Shown here: piece by piece, positions 35,260 to 44,643 of the stretch | Numbering within the stretch: the stretch's first letter is position 1 | Layout of the letters: the number at the start of each line of letters is the position of its first letter | NCBI RefSeq assembly: GCF_900177405.1 | Contig: NZ_LT840185.1 | Span: forward strand, 1,417,501 to 1,481,500 | From: Allosphingosinicella indica | Lineage (GTDB): Bacteria; Pseudomonadota; Alphaproteobacteria; Sphingomonadales; Sphingomonadaceae | Length of the DNA stretch: 64,000 bases | Reading direction: 5' to 3' | Notes under the pieces: model-generated | What the model saw: only the letters and a program-made list of their open reading frames with translations | Told to the model about the DNA's origin: nothing | The model's database searches: none | Position numbers and translations under genes: made by a program

Positions 35260-36293
35260 GCCCGCCGTTCGCCCAGCCGGTGCGCGCAGACGATGACCGC
35301 AGCGAGCAGCAGCGCGCCCATGCCCTGGTGGGCGACCGCGATGTGAATATCGACGCCGGTCAGCAGCGTGCCGATGCCGAGTAGGATCTGCGCGGTCACC
35401 GCCGCAATCACCCATACGGCCTCGCGCCGCAAGCCGCGGTCCCAGGCGGTGAAGGCGAAGAGGCAGGCAGCGATCGCCACCGCGAAGGCGAGCCAGCGAT
35501 GGACGAACTGCACGACAATCGGATTGTCCACGAAGTTGCGGACGAACGGCTCAAGCATCGGGGTGCCGGAGGGGAACCATTCGTCGCCCATTTTGGGCCA
35601 GCTCGAATAGGCGTAGCCGGCGTCGAGCCCGGCGACATAGGCGCCGAACAGCATCTGCAGCGCCAGGATCGACAGGGTCCAGATACCGGGTGTCGTCATC
35701 CGCACCGGCTTTGCGGCGGGGTCGCGCGACAAGTCCATCAGGTCCAGCGCGGTCCAGATCAGCCCGGCGAAGATGAAAAGCGCGGTGAGCAGGTGGACGG
35801 CGAGCCGGATGTGGCTGACGTCGGGCCGGTCGACGAGGCCGGACGCCACCATCCACCAGCCGATCGCGCCCTGCAGTCCGCCGAGTGCGAGCAGCGCGAC
35901 CAGCCGCCAGCCATAGCCCCTGGGGATCGCCCGCTTCCACGCGAACCAGGCGAGCGGCAGCGCGAAGGCGAAGCCGATCACGCGGCCGAGCAACCGGTGG
36001 ACATACTCCCAGAAATAGATCTCCTTGAACGCATCAAGGCTCATGCCGCGATTGATCTCGAGATATTGCGGGCTGGTGCGATAGGCATCGAACGCCGCCT
36101 GCCACGCCGCTTCGTTGAGCGGCGGCAGCGTCCCCGTGACCACATCCCAATGGACGATCGACAGCCCTGATTCGGTGAGCCGCGTGATCCCGCCGACGAC
36201 GACCATCACGAAGACCAGCGAAGCGACGGCATAGAGCCAGCGCGCGATCGCGAGCGGCCGGGCGGTGGGGGGCTGCAAGAGCGTGGACGACAT
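35256..36293 (-). CDS. ctaA: Heme A synthase (COX15/CtaA)
   Basis: A 345-residue protein with eight predicted membrane segments, converting heme O to heme A for cytochrome oxidase. It has the conserved His positions in WEYVHRLLGR, RLAVHLLTALFI, VQFVHRWLAF and AVAHQGMGAL, and the GGITRLTESGLSIVHWDVVTG motif of the COX15 type. The start at 36293 (MSSTLLQPPTARPL) is chosen; the upstream extension is not membrane-protein-like. It overlaps cutA. Confidence 0.95.
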   Translation of the reverse strand: MSSTLLQPPTARPLAIARWLYAVASLVFVMVVVGGITRLTESGLSIVHWDVVTGTLPPLNEAAWQAAFDAYRTSPQYLEINRGMSLDAFKEIYFWEYVHRLLGRVIGFAFALPLAWFAWKRAIPRGYGWRLVALLALGGLQGAIGWWMVASGLVDRPDVSHIRLAVHLLTALFIFAGLIWTALDLMDLSRDPAAKPVRMTTPGIWTLSILALQMLFGAYVAGLDAGYAYSSWPKMGDEWFPSGTPMLEPFVRNFVDNPIVVQFVHRWLAFAVAIAACLFAFTAWDRGLRREAVWVIAAVTAQILLGIGTLLTGVDIHIAVAHQGMGALLLAAVIVCAHRLGERRA

Positions 36294-36383
36294 GGCCGCG
36301 CCTATGGCCGCACCGGGGGAAAAAGGGAAGGCGGAGGTCGCCCGGACACCGCGGCCGCCTTCCCGGAAAACTTTGCGCAGATC

Positions 36384-36407
36384 GCAAATGTTATATTGTA
36401 TCTTTGC
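36384..36407. promoter_or_regulatory. Candidate Zur box
   Basis: The core GTTATATTGTATC (36390-36402) matches the alphaproteobacterial Zur-type consensus GTTATATNATAAC at all but two positions, and the flanks GCAAA and TTTGC form a perfect 5-bp inverted repeat around it. It lies 16 nt before the merC-like gene, whose downstream neighbour is a Zur-like regulator. This suggests zinc-dependent autoregulation. The assignment is by sequence similarity only. Confidence 0.5.
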
Positions 36408-36423
36408 AGCGCCAGCCTTATAG

Positions 36424-36822
36424 ATGCATCTCACGACAGCGGATTTCCCGATTCCCATGAACGCGATCAGGTCAGGTGGTGCGATGGACCGGCTGGGCAT
36501 CATGCTCTCCGGCCTGTGCGTCGTGCATTGCGTGGCGAGCGCGGTATTCGTCGCGATGCTGGCGTCCGCGGGCGGCGCATTGCTCGATCCCGCGATCCAC
36601 GAGATCGGCCTTTCGCTGGCGATCCTTCTCGGCGTTTTCGCGCTTGGCCGCGGGATCGTCGATCACGGATACATGATGCCCGCCGCGGTCGGCTCGCTCG
36701 GGCTTGGCGTGATGGCGGGCGCGATGACGCTCGATCACGGCTTGGGCAGCACGCTCTACACGGTGCTTGGTGTGGCGCTGCTCGCGCTCGGCCACGATCT
36801 CAACCGTCGGGCGGTGATCTAG
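36424..36822 (+). CDS. MerC-domain membrane protein
   Basis: A 132-residue protein with four predicted membrane helices and the MerC-type motif GLCVVHCVASA (Cys32, His35, Cys36) on the first. MerC family members carry mercury in mer operons, but chromosomal versions next to Zur may handle zinc or another thiophilic metal. No mer genes are near. In-frame ATGs at 36457 and 36484 are alternative starts. It precedes the Zur-like gene by 42 nt. Confidence 0.8.
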   Translation: MHLTTADFPIPMNAIRSGGAMDRLGIMLSGLCVVHCVASAVFVAMLASAGGALLDPAIHEIGLSLAILLGVFALGRGIVDHGYMMPAAVGSLGLGVMAGAMTLDHGLGSTLYTVLGVALLALGHDLNRRAVI

Positions 36823-36864
36823 CTTCCGCTTGTCGCAGGGGCCGCGAAGGCCTAAATCCGGATC

Positions 36865-37329
36865 ATGTCGACCGCGCACGATCATCACATCCACGAAAGC
36901 CGCGATCTCGCGGTCGCCGCGCAATCGACGATGGAGAAATCGGGCGAGCAGTGGACGGCGATGCGCGCCGCGGTGTTCGATGCGCTCGCCGGGTTCGACA
37001 AGCCGGCGTCGGCCTATGACATCGCCGAGAAGCTGGGGCAGGCGCAGGGCCGCCGCGTCGCCGCCAACAGCGTCTATCGCATCCTGGACCTTTTCGTCGG
37101 CGCCAATCTCGCGCGGCGGGTGGAAAGCGCCAACGGCTATATTGCCAACGACCACCCAGGCTGCCTGCACGATTGCATCTTCCTGATCTGCGACACCTGC
37201 GGCCAGGCCAAGCATATCGACGACGATGCGCTGTCGAGCCGGGTGCGCGCGGCGGCGAGCGAGACGGGCTTTTCGCCCGAGCGCCCGGTCATCGAAGTCC
37301 GTGGCCGCTGCGAGGATTGCAAGGACTAG
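36865..37329 (+). CDS. zur: Fur-family zinc uptake regulator (Zur-like)
   Basis: A 154-residue Fur-superfamily repressor. The N-terminal winged helix includes VAANSVYRILDLFVGANLARR (a recognition helix), and two CxxC zinc sites are present (Cys109/Cys112 in ICDTC and Cys149/Cys152 in CEDC). The Zur assignment over Fur or PerR rests on the His-rich N-terminus, the CxxC pairs and a Zur-like box upstream. It would repress zinc-uptake genes when zinc is plentiful. Its stop overlaps convergent purK by 4 nt. Confidence 0.85.
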   Translation: MSTAHDHHIHESRDLAVAAQSTMEKSGEQWTAMRAAVFDALAGFDKPASAYDIAEKLGQAQGRRVAANSVYRILDLFVGANLARRVESANGYIANDHPGCLHDCIFLICDTCGQAKHIDDDALSSRVRAAASETGFSPERPVIEVRGRCEDCKD

Positions 37330-38393
37330 TCAGCAAGCCAGGTGACGTGGCCCATCTTGCGCCCGGGCCGTGCCTGACGTTTTCCATAAAGATGCAGATG
37401 CGCGCGCGGATCGGCCAGAAGCGTCGGCCAGTCGCCGGCGTCGGTGCCGATCAGATTGCGCATCGTTACCCGCTGGGCCGACAGCGACGTGTCGCCGAGC
37501 GGCAGGCCGCAGATCGCGCGGATGTGGTTTTCGAACTGCGAGGTGCGCGCCCCTTCGATCGTCCAGTGTCCGCTGTTGTGGACGCGCGGCGCCATCTCGT
37601 TGAACACCGCGCCATCCGCCGTCGCGAAAAACTCCAACGCGATGACGCCGACATAATCGAGCGCGTCCGCCACCTTGCGCGCCAGCGCGGCGCCCTCGGC
37701 GATCGTCTCCGGCGCGATGCCGGTCGCAGGCGCCTCGCTGGTGTCGAGGATGCCGTTGGTATGGACGTTGCGCGGCGCGTCCCAGACCACCGCCTGGCCA
37801 TCGGTGCCGCGGCACAGCAGGATCGAAAATTCCGCGTCGAAGCGGACGAAGCCTTCCAGCACGGACGGCGCGCCGCGCACCGCGTCCCATGCCGCATCGG
37901 CGTCCGCTGCGGCCATGATCCGCGCCTGGCCCTTGCCGTCATAGCCGAACCGCCGCGTCTTCAGGATCGCCGGCGCGCCGATCCCGGCGAGCGCGGCGTC
38001 GAGTCCGGCGCGGTCGTCGACCGCCGCGAACGGCGCGGGCCGCCCGCCCAGCCCGGCGACGAAATTCTTCTCGCTCAGCCGGTCCTGCGCCACCTCCAGC
38101 GCCGCGGCGGGCGGATGCAGTGCGACCTTGCCGGTCAGCGCCGACAGCGGGCCGGCGGCGATATTCTCGAACTCGTAGGTCGCGACGTCGACCTCGGCGC
38201 CGAACCTAGCCAGTGCCTCCGCATCGTCATAGGCGCCGCGGGTGACGCGCGCGGCGACTTCGGCGGCGATCGGCGCATCTTCGGGCGCGTAGATGTGGCA
38301 GCGATAGCCGAGCTGCGCCGCGGCCATCGCCAGCATCCGGCCGAGCTGGCCGCCGCCGACGATGCCGATGGTAGAGCCCGGCGGGACGGTCAT
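37326..38393 (-). CDS. purK: N5-carboxyaminoimidazole ribonucleotide synthase
   Basis: A 355-residue ATP-grasp enzyme, making N5-CAIR from AIR, bicarbonate and ATP in purine synthesis. It starts [21 protein letters not shown], with [12 protein letters not shown] and [26 protein letters not shown]-like ends typical of PurK. The Met at 38393 is preferred to an upstream Met. It overlaps purE by 4 nt (ATGA) and the convergent zur stop by 4 nt (CTAG). Confidence 0.97.
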   Translation of the reverse strand: MTVPPGSTIGIVGGGQLGRMLAMAAAQLGYRCHIYAPEDAPIAAEVAARVTRGAYDDAEALARFGAEVDVATYEFENIAAGPLSALTGKVALHPPAAALEVAQDRLSEKNFVAGLGGRPAPFAAVDDRAGLDAALAGIGAPAILKTRRFGYDGKGQARIMAAADADAAWDAVRGAPSVLEGFVRFDAEFSILLCRGTDGQAVVWDAPRNVHTNGILDTSEAPATGIAPETIAEGAALARKVADALDYVGVIALEFFATADGAVFNEMAPRVHNSGHWTIEGARTSQFENHIRAICGLPLGDTSLSAQRVTMRNLIGTDAGDWPTLLADPRAHLHLYGKRQARPGRKMGHVTWLAD

Positions 38394-38875
38394 TCGGGCG
38401 TTTCGGCCACGTCGCTGGTCTGCTTTTCGCGCCACGCCTCCAGCCGCCCGGCGAGCGCATCGTCGGTGGTGGCGAGCATCGCGGCGGCGAGGAGCGCGGC
38501 GTTGACCGCGCCCGCCTTGCCGATCGCGAGCGTGCCGACCGGAATGCCGGCGGGCATCTGGACGATCGAAAGCAGGCTGTCCCAGCCCGACAGCGCCTTG
38601 GATTCGACCGGCACGCCGAGCACCGGCAGCCGCGTCATCGCCGCCGCCATGCCGGGCAGGTGCGCCGCGCCGCCCGCGCCGGCGATGATCGCCCTGAGGC
38701 CGCGCCCGGCGGCGGACTTGGCATAATCGTAGAGCCGGTCGGGCGTGCGGTGCGCGGAGACGACCTTCACCTCATGCGACACGCCGAGCGCTTCGAGCGT
38801 CTCCGCGGCATGGCGCATCGTCTCCCAATCGGAGCGGCTGCCCATGATAATCCCGATCGTCGCTTCGTCTGCCAT
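38390..38875 (-). CDS. purE: N5-carboxyaminoimidazole ribonucleotide mutase
   Basis: A 161-residue class I PurE, converting N5-CAIR to CAIR. It has [14 protein letters not shown] (phosphate-binding), [14 protein letters not shown] with the catalytic His, and [13 protein letters not shown]. The Met at 38875 gives the usual length. It is coupled to purK, the previous enzyme of the same two-step pathway. Confidence 0.97.
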   Translation of the reverse strand: MADEATIGIIMGSRSDWETMRHAAETLEALGVSHEVKVVSAHRTPDRLYDYAKSAAGRGLRAIIAGAGGAAHLPGMAAAMTRLPVLGVPVESKALSGWDSLLSIVQMPAGIPVGTLAIGKAGAVNAALLAAAMLATTDDALAGRLEAWREKQTSDVAETPE

Positions 38876-38993
38876 TGCCACCCTGCCTGCCCGGCGAAGC
38901 GCCACTCCTTAACCGGCGCGGCGGGGGTGCGCAATTGGCGGTCTGTTAACCAGATGCGGGCTAGTTTCGTGCCCACACGCAAGGGGCAGGGCC

Positions 38994-39611
38994 ATGAACA
39001 TCCACGGCAATATCGTCGCCGGCATTCCGGTCGAGGACATGACGAGCGAGGTGCGCGCCGCGATCGGCCAGCTCTCCGACGAGAATGCGCTGCTCCGCGC
39101 CGCACTCGCCGAAACGCGCGAGCGGGTGCAGGAGCTGGAGCGCACCGCCGACAGCGACGTGCTGACGCCGCTCCCCAACCGCCGCCGCTTCCTTGCCGAA
39201 CTCGAGCGCGCGGTAAGCCGCGCCAATCGCCACGGCACGCCGTCGGCGGTGCTGTTCGTCGATCTCGCCGGGCTGAAGGCGATCAACGACGCGCACGGCC
39301 ATTTCGCGGGCGACGCGGCGCTGATCCATGTCGCCGGGCTGCTCGCCGGGCTGATCCGCACCACCGATTGCGCGGCGCGCGTTGGCGGCGACGAGTTCGG
39401 ACTGATCCTCGACCATCTCGATCACAACAGCGCGATCGAGACCGCGGAGCGCATCGCGCGCTGCATCGCCACCAACCCGCTCGACATCGGCGGCAGCGAG
39501 CTGGCGTTGGAGTCCGCGATCGGCGTCGCGACGGTGCTGACCGGCGATACGGTGGAGGACGTCCTCCGCCGCGCCGACCGCAACAAGGCACGCGCCAAGC
39601 GCGACGGCTGA
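38994..39611 (+). CDS. Diguanylate cyclase (GGDEF domain)
   Basis: A 205-residue cytoplasmic protein. An N-terminal coiled-coil region (residues 15-55) leads into a GGDEF domain with an intact active site (GGDEF, residues 131-135). The inhibitory RxxD site is present (Arg122-Asp125), five residues upstream, so product feedback is likely. It would synthesise cyclic-di-GMP; there is no sensory or membrane domain, so activation may depend on dimerisation through the coiled coil. It is transcribed alone. Confidence 0.92.
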   Translation: MNIHGNIVAGIPVEDMTSEVRAAIGQLSDENALLRAALAETRERVQELERTADSDVLTPLPNRRRFLAELERAVSRANRHGTPSAVLFVDLAGLKAINDAHGHFAGDAALIHVAGLLAGLIRTTDCAARVGGDEFGLILDHLDHNSAIETAERIARCIATNPLDIGGSELALESAIGVATVLTGDTVEDVLRRADRNKARAKRDG

Positions 39612-39619
39612 GGCCGCGC

Positions 39620-40306
39620 CTAGCGGTCCTTCAGATAGTAGAAGTCTTTCGCGTCGAGGCTGTCGTCGAGCTCGAAGACGATCGGCTGGCCGGTCGGGAT
39701 CTCCAGCCCGCTGATGTCCGCATCGGTGATCCGGTTGAGATGCTTGACGAGCGCGCGGAGCGAATTGCCGTGCGCGGAGACGAGCACGCGGCGGCCCTCT
39801 TTCAGCTCGGGGATGATCCGCTCCTCCCAATAAGGCAGCACGCGCGCGATCGTGTCCTTGAGGCTTTCGTGCGACGGGATCTCGATCCCCGCGTAGCGAC
39901 GGTCGTTGGTGAGATCGAAGTCGCCGCCCGGCTCCATCGCGGGCGGCGGGATGTCGAACGAGCGCCGCCAGATATGGACCTGCTCGGCGCTATGCTTCGC
40001 CGCCGTCTCCGCCTTGTCGAGCCCAGTGAGCCCGCCATAGTGGCGCTCGTTCAGCCGCCAATGCTTTTCGACCGGCAACCACAGACGCCCCATCGCCTCC
40101 AGCGCGATGTTGAGCGTCTTGATCGCGCGCGTCTGGAGGCTGGTGAAACAGATGTCGAAATCGAGCCCGCGCTCGGCGAGCAGCTCGCCCGCCGCCTTGG
40201 CTTCCGCTTCGCCCTGCGGCGTCAGGTTGACGTCCCACCAGCCGGTGAAGCGATTCTCCAGGTTCCAGGCCGACTGGCCATGACGGATGAGGACGAGCGT
40301 GGGCAT
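39620..40306 (-). CDS. gpmA: 2,3-bisphosphoglycerate-dependent phosphoglycerate mutase
   Basis: A 228-residue enzyme interconverting 3- and 2-phosphoglycerate. It starts [20 protein letters not shown], in which the His of LIRHG is phosphorylated, and has [25 protein letters not shown] and [14 protein letters not shown]. The upstream extension in the same frame runs through a repeat. The gene lies beyond the repeat element at 40328-40420. Confidence 0.97.
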   Translation of the reverse strand: MPTLVLIRHGQSAWNLENRFTGWWDVNLTPQGEAEAKAAGELLAERGLDFDICFTSLQTRAIKTLNIALEAMGRLWLPVEKHWRLNERHYGGLTGLDKAETAAKHSAEQVHIWRRSFDIPPPAMEPGGDFDLTNDRRYAGIEIPSHESLKDTIARVLPYWEERIIPELKEGRRVLVSAHGNSLRALVKHLNRITDADISGLEIPTGQPIVFELDDSLDAKDFYYLKDR

Positions 40307-40327
40307 GGGGTCTCCGTAAATATTGCC

Positions 40328-40420
40328 GTCATTGCGATCCCGGCGAATGCCGGGAGAAGCAATCCAGAGCGGCGTTGGTGGCCGCTGGATTGCTTCGTCG
40401 CGATGCTCCTCGCAAGGACG
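40328..40420. repeat. Palindromic repeat upstream of gpmA
   Basis: GAAGCAATCCAG (40356-40367) and CTGGATTGCTTC (40385-40396) are perfect 12-bp inverted arms. The outer ends GTCATTGCGA and CTCGCAAGGAC are also roughly complementary, and a CCCGGC/GCCGGG hairpin lies within the left half. It looks like a REP-type element in the gap between gpmA and the M14 peptidase gene. Confidence 0.75.
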
Positions 40421-40436
40421 CTTCCGGCTTGGCCGC

Positions 40437-41567
40437 TTACCGCCGCGCGTCGAGATCGTCGAGCATGGCATGGAGCGCGTCTAGGCACGAACGGCCGAGC
40501 GCGGCGCAGCGGTCCGGCGACCAGCCCTGATCGGGATCGGGCAGATCGTCATTGTCCTTGAACGGCATTTCCAGCGTCATCGACACCGCGCCAAACCGCT
40601 CGGCGACCTGGTTGGTCGACATCGAGAGATTGGCCTGGCCGGGCTGCGCGACCTCATAGCCGTGGCGGCGCTGGAAATCGGGCGAGATCGCCTCCAGCCG
40701 CTCGGCATAGCGGGTGAAGAGATCGCCCAGCGCATCGGTCCAGCTCGGGATGCCCTCGAAGCCGGCGAGGAAATTATAGGGGATCGCCTCGTCGCCGTGG
40801 ACGTCCATCGCGAAATGGACGCCGGTCTCGTCCATGCGATTGCGCACGGCGAGCACTTCGGGGCTCTTCTCGGCGGTGGGCGTATGCCATTCGCGGTTGA
40901 GGTTCACGCCCGCGGCGTTGGTGCGCAGATGCCCGAGGCGCGATCCGTCGGGGTTCATATTGGGTACGATGTGGAAGGTCGCGCGCTCGCGCAGCCGCCG
41001 TGCGACCGGATCCGAATCGTCGAGCAGCCGCGCCACCGCGCCTTCCATCCACCAGCTTGCCATCGTCTCGCCGGGATGCTGGCGGCCGTAAAGCCACACC
41101 GAGAGCGGCCCGGTGCCGACCGAGAGATAGTCGATGTCCTGCCCGTCGAGCGTAGTCCCAAGCGAACGGTAGGAAACGTCCGGGTGCGATGCGGCGTCGG
41201 CGATGAAATCGTTGTGGCGCTCCATCGAATATGGCGCGAAATAGGCGAGCCACACGCTGTCCGAAGCGGGCGTCAGCCGGATCGTCAGCACCCCGCCTGC
41301 GTAATCCGTTTCCGCCTGCCGCCAATCTTCGCGGTCGTAGGAGAAGCGCGCGCGGTAATTCTCCCAGCCTTTGGGGTAGGCCGAATCGCCGCAGTTGACG
41401 ATGCGCAGCTCCACCGCGCGGCCGGCAGCGCCGGTCAGCCGGAAGTAGAACCATTGGTAGAAATCGGACTGGTGGTCCTTGACGATTTCCAGGTCGACAC
41501 GATCGCCTTCGATGGCGACCAGCTTGATGTTGCCGCCATCGAAGGCGCTCGAGATGCTGAGGGTCAT
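40437..41567 (-). CDS. M14-family zinc carboxypeptidase-like protein
   Basis: A 376-residue cytoplasmic protein of the M14 (carboxypeptidase A clan, cytosolic type). The N-terminal beta-sandwich-like part (residues 1-130) is typical of the AGTPBP/M14_6 branch. Zinc ligands are His164 and Glu167 (RQHPGET) and His257 (DVHGDE), with Arg225 (LNREW) and the catalytic Glu333 (TLEMPF). It probably removes C-terminal residues from peptides; the substrate is unknown. There is no signal peptide. It overlaps the DUF4136 lipoprotein gene by 4 nt. Confidence 0.9.
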   Translation of the reverse strand: MTLSISSAFDGGNIKLVAIEGDRVDLEIVKDHQSDFYQWFYFRLTGAAGRAVELRIVNCGDSAYPKGWENYRARFSYDREDWRQAETDYAGGVLTIRLTPASDSVWLAYFAPYSMERHNDFIADAASHPDVSYRSLGTTLDGQDIDYLSVGTGPLSVWLYGRQHPGETMASWWMEGAVARLLDDSDPVARRLRERATFHIVPNMNPDGSRLGHLRTNAAGVNLNREWHTPTAEKSPEVLAVRNRMDETGVHFAMDVHGDEAIPYNFLAGFEGIPSWTDALGDLFTRYAERLEAISPDFQRRHGYEVAQPGQANLSMSTNQVAERFGAVSMTLEMPFKDNDDLPDPDQGWSPDRCAALGRSCLDALHAMLDDLDARR

Positions 41568-42178
41568 GGCACCGAGATAGTGCGTCCCGATTCACCGGGG
41601 AAGTCCCGGAACAGCGCGTCGGCGAGTCTTTCGACCGCATTGCGGCGATCGGCGAGCGGATCTTCCGCACGCGCCTCGGTCTCGGCGCGGCCTTCCCAAA
41701 ATACGGTGCCGTCGGAGCGGCGCTTGATGCTCACCTGCAGCATAGTGCCGACGATCTCGCCGCCGCGCCCGCCGCCGACACCGAAGCTTGCGCCCGCGCC
41801 GACGCCGCTCGACCAGCCGCCGGTGCCGCCGCCGATACCGATGGTGACCGGCGGGCGGCTACGGAGCGCCTCGCGGCTGCCCTGGCGAACATCGACGAGC
41901 GCGACCTGCTCGGACTTGCCGGGCGAATCGACGACGGTCCAGCCGAGCCGGGCGAGCTGCGCCGTGACCGCGCCCGAATAGCTGCGGAATTCCAGGCTGC
42001 CCGCCATGTCCGGCTCGAACGGCTCGACTGCAATCTGGCCGCGCGCGATCGGCTCTCCGAGGTGGAAGCGGGTGACGTCCGCGCCACCAAGCCGCCGCTC
42101 CCCACCGCCCGTAGCGCAGCCGGTCAAAACCGTTGCCGCCAGCAGCATCGCTCCGCCGATCCGCATCACCGCCTTCAT
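41564..42178 (-). CDS. DUF4136-family lipoprotein
   Basis: A 204-residue lipoprotein with lipobox LTGC (Cys at about residue 21). The rest is a DUF4136-like domain: long beta-rich segments with a Gly-rich centre (IGIGGGTGGWSSGVGAG) and a C-terminal WEGRAETEARAEDPLADR pattern. Function unknown. The start at 42178 is set by the signal peptide (MKAVMRIGGAMLLAATVLTG). It is translationally coupled with the M14 peptidase. Confidence 0.82.
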   Translation of the reverse strand: MKAVMRIGGAMLLAATVLTGCATGGGERRLGGADVTRFHLGEPIARGQIAVEPFEPDMAGSLEFRSYSGAVTAQLARLGWTVVDSPGKSEQVALVDVRQGSREALRSRPPVTIGIGGGTGGWSSGVGAGASFGVGGGRGGEIVGTMLQVSIKRRSDGTVFWEGRAETEARAEDPLADRRNAVERLADALFRDFPGESGRTISVP

Positions 42179-42264
42179 TTTGCGCACCTCGCCGCTATGA
42201 TGATCATTGCACTTCCTAAACGATCGTGCGGGCATTTCGCTGCATCGGCAGGCGAGAGGGGCGA

Positions 42265-43287
42265 ATGGACGAAGCGAAGAAACCCGCTGTGCTGGTGACG
42301 GGCGGTGCCGGCTATATCGGCAGCCACGCCGTTCTGGCGCTGCTCGATGCCGGCTGGCCGGTGGTGGTGATCGACAATCTGGTGACCGGTTTCCGCTGGG
42401 CGGTGCCCGGTGCGGCGGCGTTCGTTGAAGGCGACATCGCCGATCAGCCGCTGGTCGCGCGCGTCATCGCCGAGCATGGCGTCGGCGCGATCATGCATTT
42501 CGCGGGATCGGTGGTGGTGCCCGAATCGGTGAGCGATCCGCTCAAATATTATGAGAACAACACCGTGAAGAGCCGCGCGCTGATCGAGAGCGCGGTGAAA
42601 GGCGGGGTGCGCCACTTCATCTTCTCCTCGACCGCCGCGACCTACGGCATTCCCGAAAGCGTGCCGGTGGCGGAGGATGCGCCGACGCGGCCGATCAACC
42701 CCTATGGCTGGTCCAAGCTGATGACCGAGCGGATGCTCGCCGACACTGCCGCAGCGCATCCGATCAACTATTGCGCGCTCCGCTATTTCAACGTCGCCGG
42801 CGCCGATCCGCACGGCCGCACGGGGCAATCCACCGCCGGTGCGACGCACCTCATCAAGGTCGCGGTCGAGGCGGCGACGAGCAAGCGCGACGGCGTTGCC
42901 GTCTACGGCAGCGATTACGACACGCCGGACGGCACCGGGGTGCGCGATTATATCCATGTCAGCGATCTCGCCGATGCGCATGTCGACGCGCTGGAGATGC
43001 TGGTCCGCGATCCCGCCGCGAGCCATGTGATGAACTGCGGCTACGGGCGCGGCTTCTCGGTGCTCGAAGTGCTCGACGCGGTCGATCGCGTCACAAACAT
43101 GCGCGTCGATCGGCGGATGGAGCCGCGCCGCGCCGGCGATCCCGACGCGCTGGTCGCGGACAATGCCCGCATCCTCGAAACGCTGCCGTGGCGCCCGCGC
43201 CGCGACGATCTCGACACCATCGTCGCCCACGCGCTCGCTTGGGAGCGGTCGCTGGCCGAACGCCAGGCGGAGGGCTCGGCCGCATGA
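42265..43287 (+). CDS. galE: UDP-glucose 4-epimerase
   Basis: A 340-residue SDR-family epimerase. The NAD-binding VLVTGGAGYIGSHAVLALL is at residues 9-27, the catalytic pattern YGWSK near residue 150, with STAATYG before it. It supplies UDP-galactose. The ATG at 42265 is used; an upstream ATG-less extension is not conserved. It overlaps the following beta-hydroxylase gene by 4 nt, an unusual pairing. Confidence 0.95.
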   Translation: MDEAKKPAVLVTGGAGYIGSHAVLALLDAGWPVVVIDNLVTGFRWAVPGAAAFVEGDIADQPLVARVIAEHGVGAIMHFAGSVVVPESVSDPLKYYENNTVKSRALIESAVKGGVRHFIFSSTAATYGIPESVPVAEDAPTRPINPYGWSKLMTERMLADTAAAHPINYCALRYFNVAGADPHGRTGQSTAGATHLIKVAVEAATSKRDGVAVYGSDYDTPDGTGVRDYIHVSDLADAHVDALEMLVRDPAASHVMNCGYGRGFSVLEVLDAVDRVTNMRVDRRMEPRRAGDPDALVADNARILETLPWRPRRDDLDTIVAHALAWERSLAERQAEGSAA

Positions 43288-44423
43288 CGATCGACGCGAC
43301 GCTGCAATCCGCCGCCGCGATGCTCCAGCGCGGCGATCCGCGCGGCGCGCTGCGGCTGCTCCAGCCGGTGGCGGACGGCGGTGAGCGGCATCCGGCGCTG
43401 TTCACGCTCATCGCCCAATCGCATTCCGAGATCGGCGACCGCGCGGCGGAGGAGGTGTGGATCGACCGGCTGCTGGAGATCGCGCCGCGCCACCTGATGG
43501 GTCTCATTCGCAAGGGCGATCGCCGCTGGGACGCGCGCGACCCGCGCTCCGCGGTCAGCTTCTACCAGATGGCCGCGAAGGTCGGCGCCGCCACGCCGGG
43601 CCTGCCGCTCAACATGGCGCGCGAGCTGCAACGGATCGCGCGGCGCACCGAGGAGGCGGGCTCCAATTTCCAGGGGCACCTGGAGGACCGCATTCTCTCT
43701 GGCGGTGTCGATCCGGCGGCGATCGGGGCGCGCTTCGCCGAATCGCTCGACATATTGTTCCAGCGCAAACAGCCCTATTTCCAGCAGCCGAGCGCCTTCT
43801 TCTATCCGCGGCTGCCGCACATCCAGTTCTACGAGCGCGGGGCGTTCGAGTGGGCGGAGCGGGTGGAAGCGGAGACCGATGCGATCCGTGCCGAGCTGGT
43901 CGAGCTGCTGAAATCAGAGGCCGGCTTCAAGCCGTACGTCCAGCAGGAGGAAAATCGTCCGAAGATGGATTTCCATGACCTGCTCGACGATCCGAACTGG
44001 AGCGCCTTCTACCTGGTCGAGCATGGCACGATGAACGAAGCGCATGCCGCGCGCTGCCCGCGGACGATGGCTGCGCTGGAGGCGCTGCCGCTGACCCAGA
44101 TGCGCGGGCGCACGCCTTCTGTCTTCTTCTCGATGCTGCGGCCCGGCGCGCGCATCCCGCCGCATACGGGGATGCTCAATACGCGCCTGGTCTGCCATCT
44201 GCCGCTGGTGGTGCCGGAGGGCTGCGGCATTCGCGTCGGCAACGAGACGCGCGAGTGGGAGGAGGGCAAGCTGCTCATCTTCGACGACAGCATCGAGCAT
44301 GAGGCGTGGAACGACAGCGCGCACAACCGCGTCGTGCTGATCTTCGACATCTGGCGGCCCGAACTGAGCGACGAAGAACGCCGCGGCATTGCCACCATCT
44401 TCGAGGCGATCGACGGGGTTTGA
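43284..44423 (+). CDS. TPR-linked aspartyl/asparaginyl beta-hydroxylase (second paralog)
   Basis: A 379-residue protein. The N-terminal half is TPR-like helices. The C-terminal domain is very close to human AspH: RIPPHTGMLNTRLVCHL with His294, and LLIFDDSIEHEAW with His339, as the two Fe(II) ligands, and the segment NETREWEEGK almost as in AspH. As in AspH there is no carboxylate ligand. It is about 12 kb from the first paralog at 30794. It is coupled to galE by 4 nt. Substrate unknown. Confidence 0.88.
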   Translation: MTIDATLQSAAAMLQRGDPRGALRLLQPVADGGERHPALFTLIAQSHSEIGDRAAEEVWIDRLLEIAPRHLMGLIRKGDRRWDARDPRSAVSFYQMAAKVGAATPGLPLNMARELQRIARRTEEAGSNFQGHLEDRILSGGVDPAAIGARFAESLDILFQRKQPYFQQPSAFFYPRLPHIQFYERGAFEWAERVEAETDAIRAELVELLKSEAGFKPYVQQEENRPKMDFHDLLDDPNWSAFYLVEHGTMNEAHAARCPRTMAALEALPLTQMRGRTPSVFFSMLRPGARIPPHTGMLNTRLVCHLPLVVPEGCGIRVGNETREWEEGKLLIFDDSIEHEAWNDSAHNRVVLIFDIWRPELSDEERRGIATIFEAIDGV

Positions 44424-44614
44424 GGGCTTCGCGTCCGGTCCTTTCGCGCGAAAGGTCCCAATGTTCGCACTGGCCATGGGGGTGGTGACAGGGGCTTATG
44501 CCGTGGCAGTGTCGTTGAACGCGGATCGACGATGGGAAAGAGCCTAAGGCGGCGATAGTCGCAGATAATCCGGATGTAGGACATAGGACAGGGCGCGCTT
44601 CACCCGTCCCGCGC

Positions 44615-44643
44615 TTGACTTGCCTGGCACCGCCGCATAGGGG
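44615..44643 (+). promoter_or_regulatory. Possible promoter of rpmJ
   Basis: A -35 TTGACT (44615-44620) is followed 17 nt later by TAGGGG (44638-44643), a poor -10. It lies about 60 nt upstream of rpmJ. The 277-nt gap (44424-44700) holds a 16-bp palindrome, CCTTTCGCGCGAAAGG (44440-44455), and no convincing gene. Confidence 0.35.

Noticed and set aside
36424-36822. A mercury-resistance operon
   Set aside because: Only the MerC-like gene is present; merR, merT, merP and merA are absent, and a Zur-like regulator is adjacent.
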